A DNA stretch of 13,406 bases. It comes from Desulfobacula sp. Its GTDB lineage: Bacteria; Desulfobacterota; Desulfobacteria; Desulfobacterales; Desulfobacteraceae. A program made the translations under genes and the position numbers. Position 1 is the first letter of the stretch, and every line of letters begins with the position of its first letter. Shown piece by piece: positions 1-8,536 of this stretch. Under the pieces are notes generated by a model. That model had not been told where the DNA came from. It ran no database searches and saw only the letters and a program-made list of their open reading frames with translations. The DNA is taken from assembly GCA_023144585.1 (NCBI GenBank), contig JAGLFI010000002.1, forward strand, positions 1-13,406. Reading direction: 5' to 3'.

Positions 1-66
1 GATGACCCCGTGAATGAATACATAAGTTTTACCTTCCATCTTATCATTGACAGGGAGAATAGTTGA
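1..66 (+). CDS. 3' end of an upstream coding region (partial, unidentified)
   Basis: Frame 1 stays open from the window edge for 21 codons and ends at TGA 64-66. The other two + frames stop almost at once. The translated tail (ending HLIIDRENS) is too short to assign to any family. The downstream promoter overlaps its last codons, which is common in compact operons. It could be chance readthrough in a noncoding stretch, so confidence is low. Confidence 0.35.
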   Translation, partial: DDPVNEYISFTFHLIIDRENS

Positions 67-74
67 GCTATATT
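47..74 (+). promoter_or_regulatory. sigma70-like promoter for the argS-mutL operon
   Basis: A consensus -35 TTGACA lies at 47-52 and TATATT (5 of 6 to consensus) at 69-74, with a 16-bp spacer. The predicted start point is near 81, giving a leader of about 34 nt before the first ATG at 115 with its Shine-Dalgarno at 103-107. No other good promoter was seen before mutL ends, so this may drive the whole cluster. Confidence 0.55.
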
Positions 75-114
75 AAAGAGTTTCAGGTTAACCCAATTTT
101 ACAGGAGATAATGG

Positions 115-567
115 ATGAAGCAGAAAATAAGATTTGAGAAAAATATTAAAGCCGGAAAGGTAGTAATTCTGGAATCCAGTGAAGTGGATCCGGGTGTTGT
201 CATATTGCTCCATGAAGAAGAGTATGATCTTAAAGAAATGATAAAGGCCTCTGATAAAGGTGTTCAAGCCTTTTCTCACTTCATAAGAAGGAGAAGCCTT
301 TTCCCTACGGCATACCTTTGTAATAAGCTTTTTGAGAATACAATTGAATTTTTCAAAACTAAAGCCCAGGAAAAGATTATCATTGAATATGATGATGTCG
401 AGGCGTTTCCAAAAGAGGAAGAATTTCAACTGGAAGATGAAGACATAGAGATTGATAAAATCCTGGAGGATGATGGGGATACCAAGGAAGATGAGATAAA
501 AGAAATAGACGCTGAAGACGACACGCCTAAATTTAAACCCGAAGATATTTCTGAACACGAAAATTAG
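115..567 (+). CDS. hypothetical protein with strongly acidic C-terminal tail
   Basis: I do not recognise this 150-aa protein. Residues 1-90 look like a small folded domain: a basic, beta-rich start, then helices containing a basic cluster RRR at 58-60. From about residue 91 the chain is dominated by Asp and Glu (29 of the last 60 residues), probably disordered. There is no signal peptide or membrane segment, so it is cytoplasmic. The start at 115 is supported by AGGAG at 103-107 with 7-nt spacing. A competing ATG at 111 is out of frame and soon stops. The stop lies 5 nt before argS, so the two are surely co-transcribed. A nucleic-acid or ribosome-linked role would be a guess from context only. 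Confidence 0.8.
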   Translation: MKQKIRFEKNIKAGKVVILESSEVDPGVVILLHEEEYDLKEMIKASDKGVQAFSHFIRRRSLFPTAYLCNKLFENTIEFFKTKAQEKIIIEYDDVEAFPKEEEFQLEDEDIEIDKILEDDGDTKEDEIKEIDAEDDTPKFKPEDISEHEN

Positions 568-572
568 ATTGA

Positions 573-2279
573 ATGATGAAAATAACGATTAAAAAAATTG
601 TTCTTGATGCTGCTCAAAAAGCCTATGAAAACGGTTTGTTGAACTCGGACCTATTCCCTGAAATGGAGATAGAAGAACCCCGGCATCAATCCCACGGAGA
701 TTTTTCTACAAATTTTGCAATGGTTTGCGCCGCCATACAAAAGATGTCACCACGGAAAATTGCCCAGATCCTGGTATCTCAGATTGAAGCCTCTTGTGAA
801 ACAGTGGATCAAGCCCCGGGTAAAACTGCAGGTTTGATTGAAAAGGTTGAGATAGCAGGTCCTGGATTCATCAATTTTTTTCTTTCAAACAAAGCATGGC
901 ACCCTGTGATTGATACCATCCTTGCACAGGATAAGACTTATGGTGCTTCTGATATGGGCAGGAATGAAAAAGTACAGGTGGAATTTGTCAGTGCCAATCC
1001 TACAGGACCTTTGCATGTAGGGCATGGGAGAGGTGCTGCTGTGGGGGATTCTGTTGGAAACATTCTTAATTGTGCCGGGTTTGATGTTCAAAAAGAATTT
1101 TATATTAATGATTCAGGCCGCCAGATAAGAACCCTTGGCAATTCTGTCTGGATAAGGCTGCAGCAGATAACAGGCAAAAAAATCAAGTTTCCTGAGGACT
1201 GCTATCAAGGCGATTATATCATGGATCTGGCCTGCAAGATCCTTGAAAAAGAGGGTGACAAGTTACTCCAAAAGGATGAGGAAGAAGCCATTACCCATTG
1301 TGCAAAATTTGCAGCAAAGAAAATTCTTAAAGGCATAAAACAAGACTTATCAGATTTTGGCGTTACCTTTGATCAATGGTTTAGTGAGCAAAGCCTGTAT
1401 GATGCAGGAAGAGTTCAAAAAATGATTGATGACTTTAAATCAAAAGATTTGATTTATGAAGAAGAGGGTGCTCTCTGGTTTAAAACACTGGATTTTGGTG
1501 ATGAGAAAAACAGGGTGGTCGTCAGGAATAACGGCCTGACAACATATTTTGCTTCAGATATTGCCTATCATATGGAGAAATATGAACGAGGCTTTAACAA
1601 GGTCATTGATGTGTGGGGAGCAGATCACCATGGATATATTAAAAGAATTGATGCATCCATTGTTGCATCGGGCCGGAAAAGCAAACAATTTGAGGTCATA
1701 TTAGTACAATTGGTAAATCTGTTAAAAGGGGGCAAGCCTTTTCAGATGTCCAAAAGAGCGGGTGACTTTGTTACATTAAACAATATTGTTGATGAAGTTG
1801 GCAGGGATGCCGCAAGGTTTTTATTTTTGAGCCGCAGTTATGATTCCGGGCTTGATTTTGATCTTGAGCTTGCCAAACAGAAAAATTCTGATAATCCCGT
1901 TTATTATGTTCAATATGTCCATGCAAGAATCACGGGTATTCTTTTAAAGGCAAAACAGGAGGGTATTCTTCAGGATATTGATTTTAAGAAAGGAGAAAAC
2001 CTTTATCTGCTGAGTGCAAAGGAAGAAATTAACCTCATAAAAATATTAAGTGCATTTAAAGAGACTGTTCAAAAAAGTGCTGAAACATTGCATCCCCATG
2101 TGATTTTTACGTATTTAATGAGTTTGTCTGCGGCATTCCATAGTTATTATAATAAATATAAGGTGATTACAGATGACAAAGAATTAACTATAGCCCGGTT
2201 AAGTCTTGTGCTGGGAGTAAAGAAAGTCATTAGAAACGCCTTGACACTTCTCGGGGTTACTGCACCTGAAAGAATGTAA
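573..2279 (+). CDS. argS: arginine--tRNA ligase
   Basis: This is a class I aminoacyl-tRNA synthetase that charges tRNA-Arg with arginine using ATP in the cytoplasm. The 568 residues match the usual bacterial length. An N-terminal additional domain (about 1-115, tRNA D-loop recognition) precedes the Rossmann catalytic core. The core carries the HIGH-type signature as PTGPLHVGH around 143-151 and the KMSKS-equivalent MSKRAGD at 392-398. The DALR anticodon-binding domain fills roughly 440-568. ATG codons at 573 and 576 are adjacent and either could be used. The gene follows the acidic-tail protein by 5 nt and precedes the SPOR gene by 2 nt, so it is in mid-operon. Nothing looks damaged. Confidence 0.98.
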   Translation: MMKITIKKIVLDAAQKAYENGLLNSDLFPEMEIEEPRHQSHGDFSTNFAMVCAAIQKMSPRKIAQILVSQIEASCETVDQAPGKTAGLIEKVEIAGPGFINFFLSNKAWHPVIDTILAQDKTYGASDMGRNEKVQVEFVSANPTGPLHVGHGRGAAVGDSVGNILNCAGFDVQKEFYINDSGRQIRTLGNSVWIRLQQITGKKIKFPEDCYQGDYIMDLACKILEKEGDKLLQKDEEEAITHCAKFAAKKILKGIKQDLSDFGVTFDQWFSEQSLYDAGRVQKMIDDFKSKDLIYEEEGALWFKTLDFGDEKNRVVVRNNGLTTYFASDIAYHMEKYERGFNKVIDVWGADHHGYIKRIDASIVASGRKSKQFEVILVQLVNLLKGGKPFQMSKRAGDFVTLNNIVDEVGRDAARFLFLSRSYDSGLDFDLELAKQKNSDNPVYYVQYVHARITGILLKAKQEGILQDIDFKKGENLYLLSAKEEINLIKILSAFKETVQKSAETLHPHVIFTYLMSLSAAFHSYYNKYKVITDDKELTIARLSLVLGVKKVIRNALTLLGVTAPERM

Positions 2280-2281
2280 AA

Positions 2282-2974
2282 ATGGTTTCCTTTAAGGGGA
2301 TTTTAAAATATTCAATCTACCTGTTTATTGCCGGGTGGATGTTCTTACTGGGTATCATGGTTGGACGAGGGTCTTCTCCGATCACGTTTGATACCCAGAA
2401 ATTCCAAAAAAGGCTTGAAGTCATTGCCAGAGAATTCGGAGAAAAAAAAGGTGCCCGAAAAAAAATTGATTTAAAATTCTATGATGTTCTTGATCATCCT
2501 GTACCCGAAGAAAGAGTGCCTCCCAAACTGAAACCATTGGAAATTATTCCCAAAAAAGAAACAATCATGGTTGAGGATACAATTCCGCTTAAGACAAGCA
2601 GAAAAAAACAGACGTTTAAAAAAGAGGCAAACAAGGCGAAAACCGATACAAAAGATCTGAAGCCTGCCCAAATCAAAACAAAACCTCCCGGTTTAAAAAA
2701 AGACAAAGCGTCTGAACAATTAACAGATAAAAAGGTCTTAAAAGGGAAATATACGATTCAGATTGCCGCGTATAAAGAGTTCAAAGATGCGATTACACAA
2801 ATGACAATTCTTGAAAAAAAAGGATTTTCATTCTATAGGGTAAAAGGGCAAAAAGAGGGTGTAACCTGGTACAGAGTCAGAACCGGTTCCTTTGCTACTT
2901 ACAACGAGGCAAAAAAAATAAAAGAAAAATTCAAAAAAGCCAAGATAAACTCAATGATTATAAAAAAGGAATAA
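2282..2974 (+). CDS. SPOR-domain cell-envelope protein, membrane anchored
   Basis: This 230-aa protein has one N-terminal transmembrane helix (about residues 9-27) with no cleavage site, placing the rest in the periplasm. Residues 38-152 form a Lys/Pro-rich linker, probably extended. Residues about 156-228 form a SPOR domain: it opens with YTIQIAAY, is followed by a helix, and then has the second half WYRVRTGSFATYNEA. SPOR domains bind denuded peptidoglycan glycans at division septa, so a role in cell division or wall remodelling is likely, as for FtsN/DedD-type proteins. It begins 2 nt after argS and ends 2 nt before gatC, so it is co-translated with tRNA genes. The family is clear; the exact role is inferred. 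Confidence 0.9.
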   Translation: MVSFKGILKYSIYLFIAGWMFLLGIMVGRGSSPITFDTQKFQKRLEVIAREFGEKKGARKKIDLKFYDVLDHPVPEERVPPKLKPLEIIPKKETIMVEDTIPLKTSRKKQTFKKEANKAKTDTKDLKPAQIKTKPPGLKKDKASEQLTDKKVLKGKYTIQIAAYKEFKDAITQMTILEKKGFSFYRVKGQKEGVTWYRVRTGSFATYNEAKKIKEKFKKAKINSMIIKKE

Positions 2975-2976
2975 TA

Positions 2977-3264
2977 ATGAAGATATCAATGGATGAAATC
3001 GGAAAGATGGCCCATCTGGCTCGATTGGAGATTGACCAGGTGCAAAAAGAAAAAATGGCAGGGCAGTTGAGCCATATTCTGGTATATATTGATAAACTCA
3101 AAGATGTTGATGTTGAAGGCGGCAAGCCGTCTTCAGGTGTTTCTTTTATGAATAATGTGTTAAGAGAAGATAAATTAAAAGTATCGCCAGGCCCGCTAGT
3201 GACGCTTGCGAATGCACCACAAAGAGATGAAGATTTTTTTATAGTTCCAAGAGTTGTGAAATAA
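2977..3264 (+). CDS. gatC: Asp/Glu-tRNA amidotransferase subunit C
   Basis: GatC is the small subunit of the GatCAB complex, which converts Glu-tRNA(Gln) and/or Asp-tRNA(Asn) to the amidated forms. It wraps the GatA-GatB interface and stabilises GatA. At 95 residues it has the normal length. The start ISMDEIGKMAHLARLEI and the end in which the phosphoprotein-like stretch DEDFFIVPRVV closes the chain are typical of the family. It lies 2 nt after the SPOR gene and 62 nt before gatA. The in-frame ATG at 2977 follows the Lys-rich end of the previous gene, where purine-rich sequence (AAAAGGA, about 2965-2971) can act as ribosome-binding site. Confidence 0.95.
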   Translation: MKISMDEIGKMAHLARLEIDQVQKEKMAGQLSHILVYIDKLKDVDVEGGKPSSGVSFMNNVLREDKLKVSPGPLVTLANAPQRDEDFFIVPRVVK

Positions 3265-3282
3265 TTTTGTCCAGTGAAATAA

Positions 3283-3310
3283 ATTCGGATGAAAGAATTC
3301 GGATGAAAGA
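3283..3310 (+). repeat. 14-bp perfect tandem duplication before gatA
   Basis: The unit ATTCGGATGAAAGA occurs twice in direct succession (3283-3296 and 3297-3310) in the gatC-gatA gap. It lies just upstream of the gatA ribosome-binding site AAGGA (3313-3317). A slip-strand duplication is the simplest origin. It lengthens the gap and could affect coupling between gatC and gatA. Confidence 0.85.
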
Positions 3311-3326
3311 ATAAGGATAATATCAA

Positions 3327-4799
3327 ATGGAATTTTGTGAACTGACCCTGGCTAAAGCTCAAAAAATGCTTTTTGACCATCAGATATCTTCTTTTGAGCT
3401 GACCAGCGCATTGCTGGATCGGATTGAAAAATATGATGATAAAATCGGTGCGTTTATAACGGTTGACAAGGATTTGGCCCTGGACCAGGCAAAAAAAGCG
3501 GATCAGAATATTGCGGATAATAAAATATCCGCCTTGACCGGTGTGCCCATTGCATTAAAAGATCTTTTGTGCACCAAAGGGATAAAAACAACCTGTGCAT
3601 CAAAGATTCTTGATAATTTTATACCACAATACGATGGAACCGTTGTTTCCAAATTAAAGGAAAATGGCGCCGTCATTATCGGTAAAACCAATATGGATGA
3701 GTTTGCCATGGGATCTTCAACTGAAAACTCTTCTTATAAAATTACAACAAATCCCTGGAATAAACAATATGTGCCAGGGGGCTCCAGCGGGGGATCTGCT
3801 GCGGCCGTGGCAGCCGGGTTCTGCTGTGCCGCCCTTGGAAGTGATACAGGGGGGTCAATCCGTCAACCGGCGTCCCACTGCGGGGTGGTGGGGCTTAAAC
3901 CGACATATGGCAGGGTATCCAGGTTTGGTCTGGTTTCTTATGCCTCTTCTCTTGATCAGATTGGCCCTATTACAAAAAATGTTAAGGATACGGCCATATT
4001 ACTGAACATAATATCTGGGAATGATAAAATGGATTCAACCAGTGCAAGGGTTGATGTGCCTGATTTTACCCTTGCTTTTGATCAGTTTGAAAAAGGGTCT
4101 TTAAAAGGAATGACAGCGGGGATTCCAAAAGAATACCTGTCTGTTGACGGGATTGATCCTGAAGTTGAAAAAGTCTTTATAGAGGCAAAAAAGGTTCTTG
4201 AGGATCTGGGCGTTCAAATAAAAGAAATTTCTTTGCCGCACACAGATTATGTTGTGGCTGCCTATTATATTATCGCGCCCTGTGAAGCCAGTTCCAACCT
4301 TGCCAGATTTGATGGTGTAAGATATGGTTTCAGGGAAAAATCCTGCGAAGACATCATTGATATGTACAAAAAAACCAAGTCAGCAGGGTTTGGGCCGGAA
4401 GTCCAGAGAAGAATTATTATCGGGACCTATGCGCTTTCAGCAGGCTACTATGACGCTTATTATGGAAAGGCATCCCAGGTTCGAACACTTATCATGGAGG
4501 ATTTTGCAAACGCCTTTAAAACCTGTGATTTTATCCTGTCTCCTGTGGCGCCGGCGCCGGCGTTTAAAATCGGTGAAAATATTGATGATCCTCTGGCCAT
4601 GTATTTAACAGACATCTTTACACTTTCTGCCAATATGGCCGGAATCCCAGGGATATCCGTTCCTGCAGGATATTCCTCAAAAGGGCTTCCCATTGGTATT
4701 CAGATGATGGCGAACAGGTTTGATGAAATCTCACTTTTAAGAGCCGGGTATGGGTTTGAAAAAACGATACAATTGGACAAAAAATTCCCAAATCTTTAA
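3327..4799 (+). CDS. gatA: Asp/Glu-tRNA amidotransferase subunit A
   Basis: GatA is the glutaminase subunit of GatCAB. It releases ammonia from glutamine, and the ammonia is channelled to GatB for transamidation of mischarged tRNA. The 490-aa chain has the amidase-signature fold with the full Ser-cisSer-Lys triad: Lys78 (in ALKDLL), Ser153 (in GGSSGGS) and nucleophile Ser177 (in GSDTGGS), almost the same spacing as in characterised GatA proteins. The start at 3327 has AAGGA at 3313-3317, 9 nt away. gatB is not in the window; in many genomes it lies elsewhere. The neighbouring gatC confirms this is the tRNA enzyme rather than a general amidase. Confidence 0.97.
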   Translation: MEFCELTLAKAQKMLFDHQISSFELTSALLDRIEKYDDKIGAFITVDKDLALDQAKKADQNIADNKISALTGVPIALKDLLCTKGIKTTCASKILDNFIPQYDGTVVSKLKENGAVIIGKTNMDEFAMGSSTENSSYKITTNPWNKQYVPGGSSGGSAAAVAAGFCCAALGSDTGGSIRQPASHCGVVGLKPTYGRVSRFGLVSYASSLDQIGPITKNVKDTAILLNIISGNDKMDSTSARVDVPDFTLAFDQFEKGSLKGMTAGIPKEYLSVDGIDPEVEKVFIEAKKVLEDLGVQIKEISLPHTDYVVAAYYIIAPCEASSNLARFDGVRYGFREKSCEDIIDMYKKTKSAGFGPEVQRRIIIGTYALSAGYYDAYYGKASQVRTLIMEDFANAFKTCDFILSPVAPAPAFKIGENIDDPLAMYLTDIFTLSANMAGIPGISVPAGYSSKGLPIGIQMMANRFDEISLLRAGYGFEKTIQLDKKFPNL

Positions 4800-4817
4800 G
4801 TATAAAGGAGGCACAAT

Positions 4818-5012
4818 ATGTCAACACTGCAACCCCAGGGAGACAAATTAAAAAAAGCGGTTAGATGGATATCGGAGAAAAGGAAACAAATGCCTGATAT
4901 CAATCTTGTAAAACTGGTTGATGATGTCGGTTTTCAATTTGATTTAAGCCCGAAAGATTCCCAGTTTTTGTTAAGGTTTGTAAAGAATAATGATGATCAG
5001 AATCCTGCCTGA
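4818..5012 (+). CDS. small hypothetical protein between gatA and mutL
   Basis: This 64-aa protein has no family I can name. It has an excellent ribosome-binding site (AAAGGAGG, 4804-4811) 6 nt before its ATG, so translation is well supported. The chain is soluble, with a basic helix (about residues 10-24, KLKKAVRWISEKRK) followed by two predicted helices ending LSPKDSQFLLRFVK. There is no Cys, signal peptide or membrane segment. Its last 23 nt overlap the start of mutL in another frame, implying translational coupling. A helical cytoplasmic adaptor or DNA/RNA-associated protein is possible but not shown. Confidence 0.85.
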   Translation: MSTLQPQGDKLKKAVRWISEKRKQMPDINLVKLVDDVGFQFDLSPKDSQFLLRFVKNNDDQNPA

Positions 5013-6795
5013 AATCCTTTCCAACCAGATCGCGGCAGGTGAGGTGGTGCAACGGCCTGCATCCGTTGTAAAAGAACTTGTTGAAAACAGTATTGATGCC
5101 AGGGCCACCAGTATTACTATTGAGGTTGTAAAAGGCGGCAAATCATTAATCAGGGTTTCTGATAACGGTGTCGGGCTTTGCCGTGATGACGCACTTTTGT
5201 CCATTGAAAGATACGCCACAAGCAAGATATTTACCAAAGAAGATCTTTTTTCCATCTCAACTTTTGGGTTCAGGGGGGAAGCGCTTCCTTCCATTGCATC
5301 GGTATCAAAATTCAGTCTTGTGACACGGACAAAAGACACTGACATCGGGACAAAAATTGATATCATAGGAGGGAAAATACGAAATGTTTCAGATGCAGGT
5401 GCTCCTGTGGGAACAATGGTGGAAGTTAAGAGCCTTTTTTTTAACACACCCGCCAGAAAGAAATTTTTAAAATCCGATAACACGGAAACAAGCCATATTG
5501 CTGATGCCGTATCCGGTCTGGCCCTTGGCAATTCTCATATCCAGTTCAGATTATTTTTAAACAATAAGCTGCAAAAAAGCTTTTCATCGTCTGATGATTT
5601 ATTCCAGAGATCTGTTCGTGTTCTTGGAAGAGATGTTGCCGACCGGCTGTATAACTTCAAATTTTCAGATGAATTCATTCATGTTCACGGGGTTTGTGCC
5701 AATCCGTCAGTGACAAGAAGCACCTCGTCAAAGATTTTTTTATTTGTGAATAACCGGCTTGTTTATGACCGGGGGCTTATTTCAGCCATGTTTCAGGGTT
5801 ACAAAGGCAGGATCATGAAAAAAAAGTCTCCCCTTGGGGTTGTTTTTATTGATATTGCCTTTGATCAGGTGGATGTTAATGTCCATCCTTCAAAACGGGA
5901 GATCAAATTTTTTAATGGTCAACAGGTATACAAGGCTGTGGCTAATACTATCTCAAATACATTGCTTCGTGAACAGCAGAACATGACAGCTTATTCAAAA
6001 GCACAGGCCATTCCCGAAGAAAAATTTGAATATTTGGATAAAACATTTAAGCCGGATCCAATAGACAGGGTTGAGCAATCTTCCATAGTTTGGCCGGCAA
6101 GCCCGGTTGAAGATAGAAAGAATTTTATTCAAGACCATACATTGCAAAAATCTCCCCCAAATGTCACACACAACAATTCAAAACTAAAAACTCAAAATTC
6201 ACGTGTGACCTTCAGGTTACAATTAAGCGTAATCGGTCAAATAATGGGAACCTATATCCTTGCCCAGGGAGAAGACGGATTAATCCTTATTGATCAGCAT
6301 GCTGCCCATGAACGGATTGTATATGAAAAACTTAAGCAACGGTATCACTCGCTTAAGGCTCAAAGTCAGACCCTGGCAGTGCCTGAAACCCTTGAACTGA
6401 ACTTCAGGCAGTCAGATCTTTTGTCCAATATGCTGGAGGATCTAAAAACGCTTGGCATGATCATCGAGCCCTTTGGAGATACAACCTTTGTCGTAAAAGC
6501 GGTGCCGGCCATTATTGATGAAAAAGAGATCAAACCGATTATTCTCGAGATTCTTGAGGCAACTCTGATAAAAAAAGATGGATTCTCAAAAGAGCAATGG
6601 CTTGAAAATTCTTTGATTTTAGTGGCCTGTCACGGTGCAATCCGTGCCAATTTAAATCTCAGCCGGGTTGAAATTGAAAAACTGGTCTTTGATCTTGAGC
6701 AATGTGAAAATCCCCGCCACTGTCCCCATGGCCGCCCGATCATGATTTCCTGGACTAAAAATCAAATCGAAAAGCTGTTTAAAAGAGTTGTTTGA
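4990..6795 (+). CDS. mutL: DNA mismatch repair protein MutL, endonuclease type
   Basis: MutL couples mismatch recognition by MutS to strand incision and excision. The N-terminal GHKL ATPase (about 1-330) shows the conserved start ILPEILSNQIAAGEVV, ENSIDA at 32-37, DNGVGL at 58-63 and FGFRGEALPSI at 92-102. A variable linker (about 335-405) leads to the C-terminal dimerisation and nuclease domain. That domain carries the metal-binding endonuclease motif DQHAAHERIVYE (435-446), ACHGAIRA (547-554), CPHGRP (578-583) and terminal FKR (597-599). QTLAVP (460-465) fits the beta-clamp binding motif. This is therefore a self-incising MutL of the methyl-independent type, not the MutH-dependent E. coli type. 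ATG at 4990 or 4993 may be used. It is the last gene of the operon. Confidence 0.97.
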   Translation: MMIRILPEILSNQIAAGEVVQRPASVVKELVENSIDARATSITIEVVKGGKSLIRVSDNGVGLCRDDALLSIERYATSKIFTKEDLFSISTFGFRGEALPSIASVSKFSLVTRTKDTDIGTKIDIIGGKIRNVSDAGAPVGTMVEVKSLFFNTPARKKFLKSDNTETSHIADAVSGLALGNSHIQFRLFLNNKLQKSFSSSDDLFQRSVRVLGRDVADRLYNFKFSDEFIHVHGVCANPSVTRSTSSKIFLFVNNRLVYDRGLISAMFQGYKGRIMKKKSPLGVVFIDIAFDQVDVNVHPSKREIKFFNGQQVYKAVANTISNTLLREQQNMTAYSKAQAIPEEKFEYLDKTFKPDPIDRVEQSSIVWPASPVEDRKNFIQDHTLQKSPPNVTHNNSKLKTQNSRVTFRLQLSVIGQIMGTYILAQGEDGLILIDQHAAHERIVYEKLKQRYHSLKAQSQTLAVPETLELNFRQSDLLSNMLEDLKTLGMIIEPFGDTTFVVKAVPAIIDEKEIKPIILEILEATLIKKDGFSKEQWLENSLILVACHGAIRANLNLSRVEIEKLVFDLEQCENPRHCPHGRPIMISWTKNQIEKLFKRVV

Positions 6796-6818
6796 TGACA
6801 GTGTATGATGTATATAAT
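6792..6818 (+). promoter_or_regulatory. possible promoter for the FG-GAP protein gene
   Basis: A perfect -10 TATAAT lies at 6813-6818 in the 75-nt gap after mutL. The best -35 is TTGATG at 6792-6797, over the mutL stop, but the spacer is only 15 bp. A start near 6825 would give a leader of about 46 nt. The -35 is weak, so readthrough from mutL is the alternative. Confidence 0.35.
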
Positions 6819-6870
6819 TGCAAAATAAAAAGAAAGCATAACTTGAAAAACCCTATAAAGGAGTTGTATT

Positions 6871-8511
6871 TTGAGACCCTGTAAATTTATGAAAACCACG
6901 TGGTTGTTTATTGCTGTTTTATTCATCTTTGCCACAATTACAGCCACTTCCGGTCTGTGCGCTCAGTCTAAAAAAGTGGCAATAGTTCCCTTTTTCATTA
7001 ATTCTCCCCAGGATCTGAGCTTTTTGCAAAATGGTTTGTTTAACATGCTTTTTTCCAGATTGTCAGATCCGGGAAAAGTGGATATTCTGGATCGTGAAAC
7101 CATTGACAAGGTGATGGCACAGGCCCAAAAAGCGGCTGAAATAAAGGGGTCACTTAATGAATCCAAAGCCAGGATCATCGGGGCCAATATGGGGGTTGAC
7201 TATCTTCTTTTCGGAAGCCTGACCCATTTTGGAGAAAGTGTGAGTTTAGATGCCAGCATGGTGGACATTACCGGGGAAAAAGCAACTGTAACTTTTTTTA
7301 AACAGAGCAACAGCATGGGGGACGTGATTCCCATGGTCAATACCTTTGCCGGTGATATCAATTTAAAAGTGTTTAACCGGAGTATAGCCAATGAATTGTA
7401 TACCAGGCCTCAGCCATCACAAGGGCCTAATCAAGTGGCTGGAACTCTCCAGGGTGCTGATGGCAGTGCAGGCGGGTCTGTGAATCTTCAGCAGACGGGT
7501 GGGAAGGGTTTTTTGACACACTTGAAGTTCAACGGCCAAATCAATGCCCTTGCAATGGGTGATTTAAATCAAGACGGTGTTGTTCAAGTGGTGACGGCAA
7601 CGGATTCCGAGATTTTAATTCATAAACTGGAGAACAATAAACTTCTGGTTGAAAACAAACTTGAATTTAAGTTCACCCATCGGATAATTGCCCTGGATAT
7701 TGCTGATATCAATCAAAATGGATATCCGGAAATATTTGTCACCAGTCTGAACATCCACAGGGAGGGACTGCAATCTTTTGTGCTGGAATATAATGGGAGC
7801 ACCTATACAACCCTGACAGATGGCGAACATTATTATTTCAGGGTCATTGACGGGCTGAACAAGGCCAAAGTCCTTTTAGGTCAGAAATCTGCCGGACATC
7901 CGTTTCATGGCAGTATTTATACCATGACAGCATCAGGCAGGCAGTATGTCACGGATCAAAAACTTAGACTGCCTCGCAGTGCATCTGTCCTTTCCCTTGC
8001 CAAAGGAACGGTGATCACCGAAGATGCTGTTCAGTTTGTATTGATCAATGAGAATAGGCGGCTGAACGTGGTGAGTGATACCGGTAAGATAGACTGGGAA
8101 GGATATGGACATTTTGGTGGAACGGCTCATTATTTTCTTCTTCCCCGGGAAGATACAGACGCATCATATCAGGAACGGATTTATTTAAATCCCAGGATTC
8201 TTTTTTATGATATTGAAGATGACGGAAAACTTGAAGTTCTGGCTGTTCGAAATGAAGAGGTGGGAGGAGGCACCCTTGGACGGTACAAACGATTTAAAAA
8301 GGGAAGTCTTGAAATTCTATCCTGGAATGGGATTGCCCTTGCACCAGTGTCAAAAACAAGGTCAGTCCAGGGATGGATCAGTGATTTTGCCATTGCTGAT
8401 ATTGATGGTGACGGCAAGGATGAACTGGTAGTTTGTGTGGTGGGAAAATCAAAATTCCTCACGGGAGCAAAAGGTGTATCATCCAATATCATTTCCTATA
8501 AACTGGAATAG
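6871..8511 (+). CDS. exported TolB/CsgG-like plus FG-GAP repeat protein
   Basis: This 546-aa secreted protein is of unknown function. A signal peptide covers about residues 7-31, with probable cleavage near LCA-QS; the lone Cys lacks a lipobox Gly/Ala before it. Residues 34-175 resemble the TolB N-terminal/CsgG-type fold: a strand KKVAIVPFF, then LFNMLFSRL, a DILDRETIDKVM segment and GVDYLLFGSL. A Gly/Gln-rich linker (about 180-212) leads to FG-GAP/VCBS beta-propeller repeats. Their calcium-type loops start at D231 (DLNQDG), D279 (DINQNG), D447 (DIEDDG) and D510 (DIDGDG). The TTG start at 6871 has AAGGAG (6858-6863) at ideal spacing; the ATG at 6889 would lie 25 nt from it. An envelope-surface scaffold or binding role is inferred. 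It precedes the porin gene. Confidence 0.88.
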   Translation: MRPCKFMKTTWLFIAVLFIFATITATSGLCAQSKKVAIVPFFINSPQDLSFLQNGLFNMLFSRLSDPGKVDILDRETIDKVMAQAQKAAEIKGSLNESKARIIGANMGVDYLLFGSLTHFGESVSLDASMVDITGEKATVTFFKQSNSMGDVIPMVNTFAGDINLKVFNRSIANELYTRPQPSQGPNQVAGTLQGADGSAGGSVNLQQTGGKGFLTHLKFNGQINALAMGDLNQDGVVQVVTATDSEILIHKLENNKLLVENKLEFKFTHRIIALDIADINQNGYPEIFVTSLNIHREGLQSFVLEYNGSTYTTLTDGEHYYFRVIDGLNKAKVLLGQKSAGHPFHGSIYTMTASGRQYVTDQKLRLPRSASVLSLAKGTVITEDAVQFVLINENRRLNVVSDTGKIDWEGYGHFGGTAHYFLLPREDTDASYQERIYLNPRILFYDIEDDGKLEVLAVRNEEVGGGTLGRYKRFKKGSLEILSWNGIALAPVSKTRSVQGWISDFAIADIDGDGKDELVVCVVGKSKFLTGAKGVSSNIISYKLE

Positions 8512-8536
8512 TATGGTTAAAAAATGTAAAAAAGTA

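Noticed and set aside
88..558. 156-aa minus-strand ORF opposite the acidic-tail protein
   Set aside because: It is the antisense shadow of a gene with a good ribosome-binding site. Its Phe/Ile/Leu-rich content is what acidic and Lys codons give when read backward.
2958..3380. 140-aa minus-strand ORF across gatC
   Set aside because: It covers gatC and its flanks antisense, with no family resemblance.
4971..5531. 186-aa minus-strand ORF opposite the mutL ATPase domain
   Set aside because: It lies wholly over conserved mutL motifs, has no recognisable domain and no start signals.
8205..8492. Open frames on both strands over the FG-GAP repeats
   Set aside because: The long + strand frame has repeat motifs and a signal peptide; the others are shadows.
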